Part shown: positions 7,612 through 15,088 of the stretch, in pieces
How positions within the stretch are numbered: the stretch's first letter is position 1
Layout of the letters: each line of letters starts with the position of its first letter
Origin: an uncultured Bacteroidales bacterium
GTDB taxonomy: Bacteria; Bacteroidota; Bacteroidia; Bacteroidales; JAUNSR01
DNA: 18,782 nucleotides
Assembly: GCA_947074165.1 (NCBI GenBank)
Contig: CAMTOT010000013.1
Coordinates: 1-18,782 of the forward strand
Direction: 5' to 3'
The notes under the pieces: generated by a model
The model's input: the letters and a program-made list of their open reading frames with translations, nothing else
The model's database searches: none
Told to the model about the DNA's origin: nothing
Program-made: the position numbers and the translations under genes

Positions 7612-8856
7612 TCAGTTGGTATAAATGTCAAGTATCTTGTGAGCGACCACTTCTTCAGAGTAGTTTTCAAGTACAAATTTACGAGCAAATTCACTATTAC
7701 ATAAATCCGCAGATAGTTTTAACGCATTTTGTAAACTAAGGGCAAGATCTTTAATATCTTTAGCTTTTGCAATAAACCCTGACTTACCTTCAATAATCAT
7801 TTCCGGTATTCCTCCTACATTAAAACCCACACATATAGTACCTGTCGATAGCGCCTCCATTATCATATTAGGAAGATTATCCTCTAATGAAGGTGTTACA
7901 AATATATCTGATGCCCTATACATATTCACAAGCATATTAATATCTGACACATATCCGATCTGATGTATTCTTATATTCTCAGGAAAACAGAAGTCACCTT
8001 TCATCTCTCCAAACATTACAAGATCAAAATCTGTCTCCGAGTCAGCCATTATAGATAATGCATCTATAAGATATTTTATTCCTTTTCTTTTATCCGTTGC
8101 TATAGCAGCTCCAAAAAGTATTAATTTTTTATCAATTGGCAATCCCAGCGCTTTTCTTGCCTCCACTTTATCTCCGGGAGAAAAAATATCAGTATCTATC
8201 GGATTAGGAATAGACAACACCTTATTGCCATCTGATATAGCACTATCTTTCGCCTTATTCGCAATCCACCGGCTACATCCGACAAACGTTATCCCTTTAT
8301 CTCTCATCATCATACTTTTTTTCTTAAATAATTTATGAGAAAGATCATTGACATAGTTTGATCCGATAAGATTACATTTACCGCAACCGGTTTTATAGTT
8401 ATAACAATCTCCGCTATAATGACATATGCCGGACACGGGCCAAAAATCATGCATTGTCCATACGATTCTCTTTCCTGAATTAATTATCTCAAAGAGTCCT
8501 TTCATTGATATAAATCCCTGGTTTATCCAGTGTATATGTATTACGTCTGCTTCAATAAATTCAGTCATCCCGGTTATAGACATCCCTGCAGATGCATCAG
8601 ACACCAGAAAAAGTTTTTTCTTTGAATATCCGTTATGTAAGAATATCTCTAAACGTTCGGCATAAAAATCCAGATTTCTTTTAATCGGACCACAAACACC
8701 CTGTCTCGCCTCAACTACATAAGAAAGATTACTCTGCTTTTTATTTACTAACATCTTTATATCCACCCCTTCTTTGGAAAGAGCCATAGCAAGACGATTA
8801 CAGGCCACTGCCGCGCCACCCACTCTATCAGAGTTATTTATCAGTAATACCTTCAT
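7612..8856 (-). CDS. GT4-family glycosyltransferase
   Basis: This retaining glycosyltransferase with a GT-B fold has 414 residues. The N-terminal domain begins KVLLINNSDRVGGAAVACN, with the glycine-rich acceptor loop GGAA (13-16). HIHWINQGFIS (107-117) and VWTMHDFWP (132-140) mark the subfamily. A cysteine cluster follows, Cys145, Cys151, Cys158 and Cys161 (CHYSGDCYNYKTGCGKC), which could bind a metal or form a structural loop. The donor domain has IPNPIDTDIFSPGD (216-229), LFGAAIATDKRKGI (247-260) and PSLEDNLPNMIMEALSTGT (322-340). This last is the EX7E region, with Asp326 in the place of the first Glu, as in other EDNLPN-type members. It is the first gene of the set and probably starts its transcript in the short gap after the metG terminator. 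The sugar specificity is unknown. Confidence 0.92.
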   Translation of the reverse strand: MKVLLINNSDRVGGAAVACNRLAMALSKEGVDIKMLVNKKQSNLSYVVEARQGVCGPIKRNLDFYAERLEIFLHNGYSKKKLFLVSDASAGMSITGMTEFIEADVIHIHWINQGFISMKGLFEIINSGKRIVWTMHDFWPVSGICHYSGDCYNYKTGCGKCNLIGSNYVNDLSHKLFKKKSMMMRDKGITFVGCSRWIANKAKDSAISDGNKVLSIPNPIDTDIFSPGDKVEARKALGLPIDKKLILFGAAIATDKRKGIKYLIDALSIMADSETDFDLVMFGEMKGDFCFPENIRIHQIGYVSDINMLVNMYRASDIFVTPSLEDNLPNMIMEALSTGTICVGFNVGGIPEMIIEGKSGFIAKAKDIKDLALSLQNALKLSADLCNSEFARKFVLENYSEEVVAHKILDIYTN

Positions 8857-8918
8857 ATACCATACATATTAAATAAAAGGGTTAGTCGCAAATACGACAA
8901 TACATCTCGCTAAAATTA

Positions 8919-8972
8919 TAAAAAAAATCCGTCAGGGCGGTATAATTATCCAATTACACCATCCTGACGGAT
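8919..8972 (-). terminator. Rho-independent terminator of metG
   Basis: Arms 8927-8936 and 8963-8972 are a perfect 10-base inverted repeat (ATCCGTCAGG / CCTGACGGAT). The inner segments 8938-8949 and 8950-8962 also pair over about 9 bases to a 4-base GGAT loop, giving one long hairpin. Read on the minus strand the hairpin is followed directly by a run of seven T, and the imperfect inner positions become G-U pairs, which is what an RNA hairpin of the metG transcript should show. On the plus strand the same positions would be A-C mismatches. It begins 18 bases after the metG stop. Confidence 0.88.
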
Positions 8973-8990
8973 ATGTTATATAATATTTTA

Positions 8991-11030
8991 TTATCCTACC
9001 TGACAGCCTGATTTAACAAGATCAGAAGGAGTTATAAGAACAAGGCGACCATCTGCATCCTCAGCAGAAAGAATCATCCCCTGAGATTCTATTCCTTTTA
9101 GCTTACGAGGAGGGAAGTTTGCGATAAAGCAAACCTGTTTGCCAACAAGATCTTCAGGGTTATAGAATTTAGCTATACCTGAGACAATAGTTCGTCCTCC
9201 CATTCCATCATCAATTTTAAACTGAAGAAGTTTATCCGCTTTAGGCACTTTAGCACACTCCAGAACTGTACCTACACGAATATCCATTTTCATGAAATCA
9301 TCAAAAGAAGTATCCTCTTTTACCGCTGCAGGTGTATACGCTTTAAGCTCATTGGCTTTCTTTGTATCAAGAAGTTTCTGGATCTGAGCTTCAACTGTCA
9401 CATCTTCAATCTTTTCAAATAGCAAAGACGGCTCTGACAGATAATCACCCTCTTTAAGAAGATCTGTACGACCTAGTTCTTCCCAGTTGAACTGATTAAG
9501 ACCAACAAACTCTCTCAGAGTTTTAGCAGAAAACGGAAGGAACGGCTCAAATGCTATACCCAGATTTGCAACTATCTGAAGAGAGATATTCATTATAGTC
9601 TTCACTCTTTCCATATCCGTTTTTGCAAGTTTCCATGGCTCTGTATCGGCAAGATATTTATTTCCTATACGTGCCAGATTCATTGCTTCTTTAAGAGCAT
9701 CACGGAAACGATACTGTTCAAGATAATGCTCAACCTCTGCTTTTACATTTGCAAAATCAGAAAGAGTTTGCTCATCATATTCTGTAAGGATCCCGCATGC
9801 CGGCACTTTTCCTTCAAAATATTTATGAGTAAGAACCATCGCACGGTTTACAAAATTACCAAGAATAGCAACCAGCTCGTTATTATTGCGAGCCTGAAAA
9901 TCTTTCCACGTAAAATCGTTATCTTTTGTCTCCGGCGCATTGGCTGTAAGAACATATCTAAGTACATCCTGTTTTCCCGGAAACTCCTCAAGATACTCGT
10001 GAAGCCATACAGCCCAGTTCCGAGAGGTAGATATCTTATCACCTTCAAGATTTAAGAATTCATTTGCAGGCACATTTTCAGGAAGAATATACGATCCGTC
10101 TGCCTTAAGCATAGCAGGAAATACAATACAGTGGAATACAATATTGTCTTTTCCTATAAAGTGAACTAGTTTTGTATCTTCATCTTTCCACCATTTCTCC
10201 CACGAGTCAGGGAATAGCTCTATCGTATTAGAGATGTAACCAATAGGAGCATCAAACCAAACGTAAAGCACTTTGCCCTCAGCTCCATCTACAGGTACAG
10301 GCACACCCCAGTCAAGATCACGACTTACCGCACGTGGCTGAAGCCCCATATCAAGCCAAGACTTACACTGACCATATACATTAGATTTCCATTCTTTGTG
10401 ATTTTCAAGAATCCACTCACGCAAGAATGGTTCATGTTTATCAAGCGGAAGATACCAGTGCTTAGTCTCTTTTAGCACCGGAGTATTTCCAGTTATAGCA
10501 GATTTGGGGTTAATCAGATCTGTTGCATTAAGCGACGTTCCGCATGCCTCACATTGATCCCCGTAAGCTCTTTCGTTTTTACAATGAGGACATGTACCGG
10601 TTATATATCTGTCTGCAAGAAATTGATTGGCCTGCTCGTCATAATATTGTTCAGATGTTTTTTCGATGAACTCTCCTTTATCATATAATTTTCTAAAGAA
10701 ATCTGAAGCTGTCTTTTTATGAATATCTGAAGATGTGCGTGAATAAACATCAAATGATATTCCAAAATCCTCAAATGATTTCTTTATGATAGAATGATAA
10801 CGGTCAACCACATCCTGAGGTGTTATTCCCTCAGCTTTCGCTTTAATAGTGATAGGCACACCGTGTTCGTCTGATCCGCCAATCATTACAACCTCTTCCC
10901 CTTTAAGACGAAGATAACGTGTGTAAATATCAGCCGGAACGTAAACACCGGCAAGGTGACCGATATGAACCGGACCGTTTGCATAAGGCAAAGCGGTAGT
11001 TACAAGAGTTCTTTTAAACTTTTTTTCCAT
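8991..11030 (-). CDS. metG: Methionyl-tRNA synthetase (MetG)
   Basis: This class I aminoacyl-tRNA synthetase charges tRNA-Met (initiator and elongator) with methionine using ATP, in the cytoplasm. The 679 residues contain the nucleotide-binding signature HIGH at 22-25 (PYANGPVHIGHLAG). The zinc knuckle CPHC...CEAC has Cys147, Cys150, Cys160 and Cys163. The KMSKS-equivalent GDKISTSRN lies at 330-338. The helical anticodon-binding domain spans about 370-540. A C-terminal EMAP-II/Arc1p-like tRNA-binding domain (about 575-679: FMKMDIRVGTVLECAKVPKADKL, then GIAKFYNPEDLVGKQV) promotes dimerisation and tRNA affinity in long MetG forms. All expected parts are present. The ATG at 11030 fits the family start (MEKKFKRTLVTTALPYANG). 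It is transcribed alone, between hairpins at 11089-11126 (upstream) and 8927-8972 (downstream). Confidence 0.98.
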   Translation of the reverse strand: MEKKFKRTLVTTALPYANGPVHIGHLAGVYVPADIYTRYLRLKGEEVVMIGGSDEHGVPITIKAKAEGITPQDVVDRYHSIIKKSFEDFGISFDVYSRTSSDIHKKTASDFFRKLYDKGEFIEKTSEQYYDEQANQFLADRYITGTCPHCKNERAYGDQCEACGTSLNATDLINPKSAITGNTPVLKETKHWYLPLDKHEPFLREWILENHKEWKSNVYGQCKSWLDMGLQPRAVSRDLDWGVPVPVDGAEGKVLYVWFDAPIGYISNTIELFPDSWEKWWKDEDTKLVHFIGKDNIVFHCIVFPAMLKADGSYILPENVPANEFLNLEGDKISTSRNWAVWLHEYLEEFPGKQDVLRYVLTANAPETKDNDFTWKDFQARNNNELVAILGNFVNRAMVLTHKYFEGKVPACGILTEYDEQTLSDFANVKAEVEHYLEQYRFRDALKEAMNLARIGNKYLADTEPWKLAKTDMERVKTIMNISLQIVANLGIAFEPFLPFSAKTLREFVGLNQFNWEELGRTDLLKEGDYLSEPSLLFEKIEDVTVEAQIQKLLDTKKANELKAYTPAAVKEDTSFDDFMKMDIRVGTVLECAKVPKADKLLQFKIDDGMGGRTIVSGIAKFYNPEDLVGKQVCFIANFPPRKLKGIESQGMILSAEDADGRLVLITPSDLVKSGCQVG

Positions 11031-11048
11031 TTAATTTTGGTTTGTTTC

Positions 11049-11070
11049 CGGCAGAGAGATGATTCCGCCG
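11049..11070 (-). promoter_or_regulatory. Leader hairpin just upstream of metG
   Basis: On the minus strand CGGCGGA (11070-11064) pairs with TCTGCCG (11055-11049), seven pairs including one G-U, closing an 8-base loop ATCATCTC. The hairpin ends 18 bases before the metG ATG. The loop is identical to that of the stronger hairpin at 11089-11126. The G-U pair would be an A-C mismatch on the plus strand, which favours a role in the minus-strand RNA. The function is unknown: a translation control element, a processing site or a decayed copy of the neighbouring terminator are all possible. Confidence 0.45.
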
Positions 11071-11088
11071 TTATATTAAACATAAGAA

Positions 11089-11126
11089 TTACCCGATTGC
11101 GAAGAGATGATTTCGCAATCGGGTAA
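11089..11126 (-). terminator. Strong hairpin, probable terminator of the exported-hydrolase operon
   Basis: The perfect 15-base inverted repeat TTACCCGATTGCGAA (11089-11103) / TTCGCAATCGGGTAA (11112-11126) surrounds an 8-base loop. It begins 25 bases after the stop of the NagZ-like fusion gene. Read on the minus strand it is followed by TTCTTATGTTTAAT, a broken T-rich tract rather than a clean T run. With metG in the same direction downstream, it most likely separates the two transcripts. Some read-through into metG cannot be excluded. Confidence 0.75.
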
Positions 11127-11151
11127 ACATATTTTTCACAAAGATAATCAA

Positions 11152-14100
11152 TTACTTTTCAAATATCAATCCCTGTTCAGTGATGTCATATTCATCATCA
11201 CCTGCAATACTTTTAATCACAACACCATCAACCGGTCCTGTTACTGAATCAACGCGATCAAGCGATTTATATATAGCAGACTGAATGCGGGTACGATAAT
11301 CGCCTCTTGCCCATTCCGTATTACCCCATCTATGAGGATACACACGGTTTGTCAGGAATATATATATTAACTCATTATCAGGATCAACCCAAAAACAAGT
11401 TCCTGTAAATCCAGTATGTCCATATACAGAGGCCGGTGCTTCAGGAGAACAAGGAGATGTTTTCCCTTCTCTTTTCTCAGGCTTATCAAAACCTAATCCT
11501 CTACGTGAGTTAGCACTTTTAGTATTAGTAAACATCCGCACAGTCTCCCTGCTATAAAAGATATCACCGCCATACTCCCCGTTATTTAGAAGCATCTGCA
11601 ATAGTTTTGCCATATCACCGGCATTGCCAAACAGACCGGCGTTACCCTCTACTCCTCCTTGAAATGCCGCCATTTCATCATGTGGATATCCAATTAAAAC
11701 CTGCTTACGAAGGAAGTAATCATTTTCCGTAGGAGCAATTTTTGTTTTAGGGACTCTTTTAAGAGGATTATATTGCAAAGACGTAGCTCCCAGTGGCAAA
11801 TAGATTTCATTTCTTACATATTCATCAAGCGCACGCCCCGACACACTCTCTACTGCCATACGCAGCAACGAAAAGTTTAAACAGCTATATCTATAGCTTC
11901 CTTTTGACTTAAGCGGTAATGTTATTATTTTATTCAGGACCGAATCGGTAAAACATTTATTCAAATACATCCCATCTGCTACCTGAAGACAATACACATC
12001 CGACTTCTTATTTGATACAAGATCCTGCTTATATTTAAAATCCTTATGAGCATAACTTGATTTATCAAGCTGCAAACGATAATTTTCATCTCGTCTGCCC
12101 TTTATAAGAGTTGCGCCGTTAAGTGCATCAATATCTATAGCCATCCTGTAAAACGGAAAGAAAGCCTGAATTCCGGTTTCATGAAATAAAGCGTCGCGAA
12201 TTGTAAGATTTTCTTTATCCGTACCTTTAAGTTGTGCTATATACTTACTAAGTTTATATTGAGGCATAAGACCGAAATCATCTTTAGCCTTCATAACTGC
12301 AGGTACAGTAGCTGCACCCTTTGTCACAGACGCAAGATCATATAAGTCTGTATTTTCTACAGCTTTTGTCTTAGCATTATCAAAATAACCAAACGATTTT
12401 TGATATATGACCTCACCTTTTCGGGCTACAAGCACCTGTGCTCCCGGAAATGCTTTCTTTGATATACCCTCATTTACAATTTCATCAATCTCGGCAAGAC
12501 CACTACTACTTACACCTACAGCCTCTGGTAATGTATAACCTAATCTTGATTTCGCTCTATCAACACCTGATCCAGAAGCGTATAATCCGGGAACAGTAAC
12601 ACTTAATTTACCAGAAACATCTATACCTCCAAAAAGAGCCTGAGCCGCATAAGTTGATGCAAGAGGCGAGTTCTCATAAGCCATAATAACCGATTGTGCA
12701 TTTGCTATGGCATTGCTAAATGACTTCATATTATACGGAGACTGAAAAAACACCAGTACATAATCACGTCCTCTCACAAGCTGATTAACATAAGCGACTG
12801 CTGTCGATTTATTAGAGTAAACTCCGACAATTAGTATATCTGTATTTTTTATTCCTGCAAACAGTTTCGATTTAGCTTCATTTGTTGAGTTTAGATCAGA
12901 TTTCAAGACTCTGACAGAGGTATACTTTTCTAGTGTTTGAGTAAACATATCATCAGTATTCCCTACAGATACGGCAGTAAAATTCTTCTTATCAAGTCGT
13001 TGAAATGGCAACAAGAATGTACTGTCTTTTAATATCGTAATTGAACCTGCGTGGAGGCTTCTGTTTACAAGATCTGATTTTGCGGTATTAATCCTGTTTA
13101 CAAGGCCCTTTGTCGTAATATTTTTCTTTTCATGAAGACCTACTATATACTTATATCTTAATATTCTCAAACACTTCTCCTCGACGATACTCATTGGCAG
13201 AGTACCATTATTTACGGCAGCTTTCACTGAGTCTATCTGACTTGCTATTCTTGTCGGACCTAATAACACATCATTTCCGGCAAGAAGAGCCTTTACACAA
13301 TGATTCTTTACATTTGCCACTCCTTTCATTGCAAGAGCATCAGTAAAAACCAGTCCGGTAAAGCCCATTTCCTCCTTAAGAAGATTTGTCAATAGATTTT
13401 TTGATAATGAAGCAGGTGTGTTAGGAGCCTTGTCAAGCTTTGGCACGGAGAGATGCGCACTCATTACACCTGAATAACCTTCATTTATAAACTGCTGGAA
13501 AGGATAAAGCTCAAAACTTTTCATCCTATCCTTAGTATGATTAATAACAGGCAATGTATGATGAGAATCTGTAGATGTATCCCCATGCCCAGGAAAATGT
13601 TTAGCTACAGCCATTACCCCCATTGACTCAAGTCCCCTCGAGTAAGCATTTGCTTTTTTTGACACCAAAGTCGGAGTCTCCCCAAATGAACGTGTGCCTA
13701 TAACAGGGTTAGCCGGATTAGAGTTAATATCAATTGTCGGCGCAAAATTTACATGTATGCCCATCTCTCTACACTGACGTCCCACTTCACGACCATATTC
13801 ATATAAAAGAGAGTCATCCTCTATGGCTCCCAGTCCAATATTTCTCGGAAAACGCGTAGTCTTATCAAGTCTCATCGCAAGGCCCCACTCCCCGTCAAGA
13901 GATATCATAAGTGGAACTTTTGCTACACTTTGAGCAAAATTAGTCATTTCAGCCTGTTTAACAGGATCTCCGTTTACAAGTCTTCCGTTCACAGAAACTT
14001 TTGAAAAAAGAATACCTCCAATCTTATATTCATTAATATACTTTCGCAAAAGCTCATTCTCTGCCTGTGTACCACCCGGCTCCACAATAGGCATAAAAAG

Positions 14101-14259
14101 CTGACCTATTCGTTCATCTCTGCTCATAGAGTCAAAAACAGAATCTACCCAAAGTTTCATAGCCTTTTTATCGACCCCTTGCATTAGATTTGTTTCTTTT
14201 TGAGCCTGTACACCAAAGCTGATTAAGAATAAAAGAACAATCAATATATTTTTTTTCAT
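11152..14259 (-). CDS. NagZ-like GH3 glycosidase fused to a beta-lactamase-fold serine hydrolase
   Basis: This is a two-enzyme exported protein of 1035 residues. The signal peptide is MKKNILIVLLFLISFGVQAQ. The GH3 domain (about 30-375) carries the beta-N-acetylglucosaminidase signature KHFPGHGDTSTDSHHTLP at 220-237 (His233/Asp231 as acid-base dyad) and TDALAM with nucleophile Asp307. A GH3 C-terminal-like domain follows (about 395-560). Residues 580-1000 are a class C beta-lactamase/esterase fold with Ser644-Val-Thr-Lys647 (SxxK), Tyr791-Ser-Cys in the YxN position, and His948-Thr-Gly in place of KTG. Likely job: trimming muropeptides or GlcNAc-containing glycans in the periplasm; the second domain could be a peptidase, esterase or amidase. 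The frame opens at a TTG at 14268, but the ATG at 14259 begins the signal peptide exactly, so it is preferred. It lies 72 bases after the nucleotidase C-terminal gene, probably in the same operon. Confidence 0.9.
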   Translation of the reverse strand: MKKNILIVLLFLISFGVQAQKETNLMQGVDKKAMKLWVDSVFDSMSRDERIGQLFMPIVEPGGTQAENELLRKYINEYKIGGILFSKVSVNGRLVNGDPVKQAEMTNFAQSVAKVPLMISLDGEWGLAMRLDKTTRFPRNIGLGAIEDDSLLYEYGREVGRQCREMGIHVNFAPTIDINSNPANPVIGTRSFGETPTLVSKKANAYSRGLESMGVMAVAKHFPGHGDTSTDSHHTLPVINHTKDRMKSFELYPFQQFINEGYSGVMSAHLSVPKLDKAPNTPASLSKNLLTNLLKEEMGFTGLVFTDALAMKGVANVKNHCVKALLAGNDVLLGPTRIASQIDSVKAAVNNGTLPMSIVEEKCLRILRYKYIVGLHEKKNITTKGLVNRINTAKSDLVNRSLHAGSITILKDSTFLLPFQRLDKKNFTAVSVGNTDDMFTQTLEKYTSVRVLKSDLNSTNEAKSKLFAGIKNTDILIVGVYSNKSTAVAYVNQLVRGRDYVLVFFQSPYNMKSFSNAIANAQSVIMAYENSPLASTYAAQALFGGIDVSGKLSVTVPGLYASGSGVDRAKSRLGYTLPEAVGVSSSGLAEIDEIVNEGISKKAFPGAQVLVARKGEVIYQKSFGYFDNAKTKAVENTDLYDLASVTKGAATVPAVMKAKDDFGLMPQYKLSKYIAQLKGTDKENLTIRDALFHETGIQAFFPFYRMAIDIDALNGATLIKGRRDENYRLQLDKSSYAHKDFKYKQDLVSNKKSDVYCLQVADGMYLNKCFTDSVLNKIITLPLKSKGSYRYSCLNFSLLRMAVESVSGRALDEYVRNEIYLPLGATSLQYNPLKRVPKTKIAPTENDYFLRKQVLIGYPHDEMAAFQGGVEGNAGLFGNAGDMAKLLQMLLNNGEYGGDIFYSRETVRMFTNTKSANSRRGLGFDKPEKREGKTSPCSPEAPASVYGHTGFTGTCFWVDPDNELIYIFLTNRVYPHRWGNTEWARGDYRTRIQSAIYKSLDRVDSVTGPVDGVVIKSIAGDDEYDITEQGLIFEK

Positions 14260-14296
14260 AGCAGGCAAAACAACTAATTATTTATATCTATTAATT

Positions 14297-14329
14297 AATA
14301 GCCAATCTCCGTAATTACCATCGGCTATT
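14297..14329 (-). terminator. Weak hairpin between the nucleotidase and NagZ-like genes
   Basis: AATAGCC (14297-14303) and GGCTATT (14323-14329) form a seven-pair stem with a 19-base loop, starting 2 bases after the stop of the upstream gene. The following minus-strand sequence (AATTAATAG) has no T run. It may be an attenuator or a 3'-end stabiliser within the operon rather than a full terminator. Confidence 0.3.
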
Positions 14330-14331
14330 GT

Positions 14332-15084
14332 TTAGTTTAGGACTAAAATACGATCGTCAATTTTTGACGTAATTTTTTTATTACTTTCATTTATAGTTTT
14401 TACCGCGCTCATCATTAAGTCACGCAATAATATATTAGAGTCTACAATTTCAGTTGCATTTCTCATAGCCACCATACCTGAATTACCTTCCGCAAGATAA
14501 TCAATAGTAGCACACCAATAATACGCCTCTGAATCAATCTCTTTTCCACCTATCTTAAGAGACTGCAATGCTCTGTCTTTTATTACCATATTACATCCGG
14601 CTACACCTTCTCCTCCTCGTTTGGCGATTGCCTCAAAAAGTGCCGTTACATCACTACCTTTCATTTTCAGATAAAACACTTCATTTTCGAAAGGATAGAT
14701 TTTAAATATATCCCCTACAGTTACATTGCCATCAGGCAAAGATGTACGAAGACCTCCATTGTTCATAACCGCGAAGTCAGCTTTCTTTCCAAGTGCATCA
14801 ACACCGGATTCTCTTAAAACATCCGCTGTAAAATTTGCAAGTAGGCTCTGTGGTGTCCCGTTAGACATACTCATCTCTGAAACAGCAAGCTTACGATTCA
14901 TTATTGAGTCAATTTGCTGTTTATAGTTATCAAGTATTGTTAGCATCTCAGCATCCGCGTTTACATCAAATGTAGAGTCTATAACAATAGGCGAACTTTC
15001 AATCGATATTACTCTATACTCCTTTTTACATGAAGCAAAAGCAACAACCAAAAACAACAATAAAATATTTATACTCTTTTTCAT
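14332..15084 (-). CDS. 5'-nucleotidase C-terminal domain lipoprotein
   Basis: This is the nucleotide-binding half of a UshA/NT5E-type 5'-nucleotidase encoded as its own gene. A lipoprotein signal ends at FASC (acylation at Cys19). The remaining 230 residues align in order with the C-terminal domain: SNGTPQSLLANFTADVLRE (74-92), the substrate-pocket motif NNGGLRTSLPDG (108-119), VGDIFKIYPFENEV (123-136, with Phe132 likely stacking on the base) and TIDYLAEGNSGM (193-204). No metallophosphatase domain is present, so alone it should not hydrolyse phosphate esters. The partner domain is the gene directly upstream, whose stop is 4 bases before this ATG. Both proteins have separate export signals, so they probably meet in the periplasm, this one anchored to a membrane. 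Confidence 0.88.
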   Translation of the reverse strand: MKKSINILLLFLVVAFASCKKEYRVISIESSPIVIDSTFDVNADAEMLTILDNYKQQIDSIMNRKLAVSEMSMSNGTPQSLLANFTADVLRESGVDALGKKADFAVMNNGGLRTSLPDGNVTVGDIFKIYPFENEVFYLKMKGSDVTALFEAIAKRGGEGVAGCNMVIKDRALQSLKIGGKEIDSEAYYWCATIDYLAEGNSGMVAMRNATEIVDSNILLRDLMMSAVKTINESNKKITSKIDDRILVLN

Positions 15085-15088
15085 CTTA

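Noticed and set aside
4748..8856. Recent horizontal transfer of the glycosyltransferase genes marked by mobile elements
   Set aside because: No integrase, transposase, tRNA or flanking direct repeat is visible, and base composition by eye is as AT-rich as the surrounding genes.
8857..8918. Promoter of the GT4 gene in the gap after the metG terminator
   Set aside because: A promoter is expected here, but I found only imperfect matches on the minus strand (CGTATTTG and TAATTTTA) and no TTTG at the proper distance, so no site is claimed.
8927..8972. Inverted repeat upstream of the glycosyltransferase operon as a possible invertible promoter, as in Bacteroides capsule loci
   Set aside because: The spacer is only 26 bases, has no promoter match, itself folds into the stem, and is followed by a T run on the metG side. 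No invertase gene is nearby. It is a terminator.
11031..11151. T-box or amino-acid riboswitch controlling metG
   Set aside because: The leader is too short, and I see no T-box sequence or specifier-loop arrangement; only the two hairpins reported separately are present.
14260..14268. Upstream TTG start for the NagZ-like fusion gene
   Set aside because: It adds only Met-Pro-Ala before the ATG that starts a textbook signal peptide.
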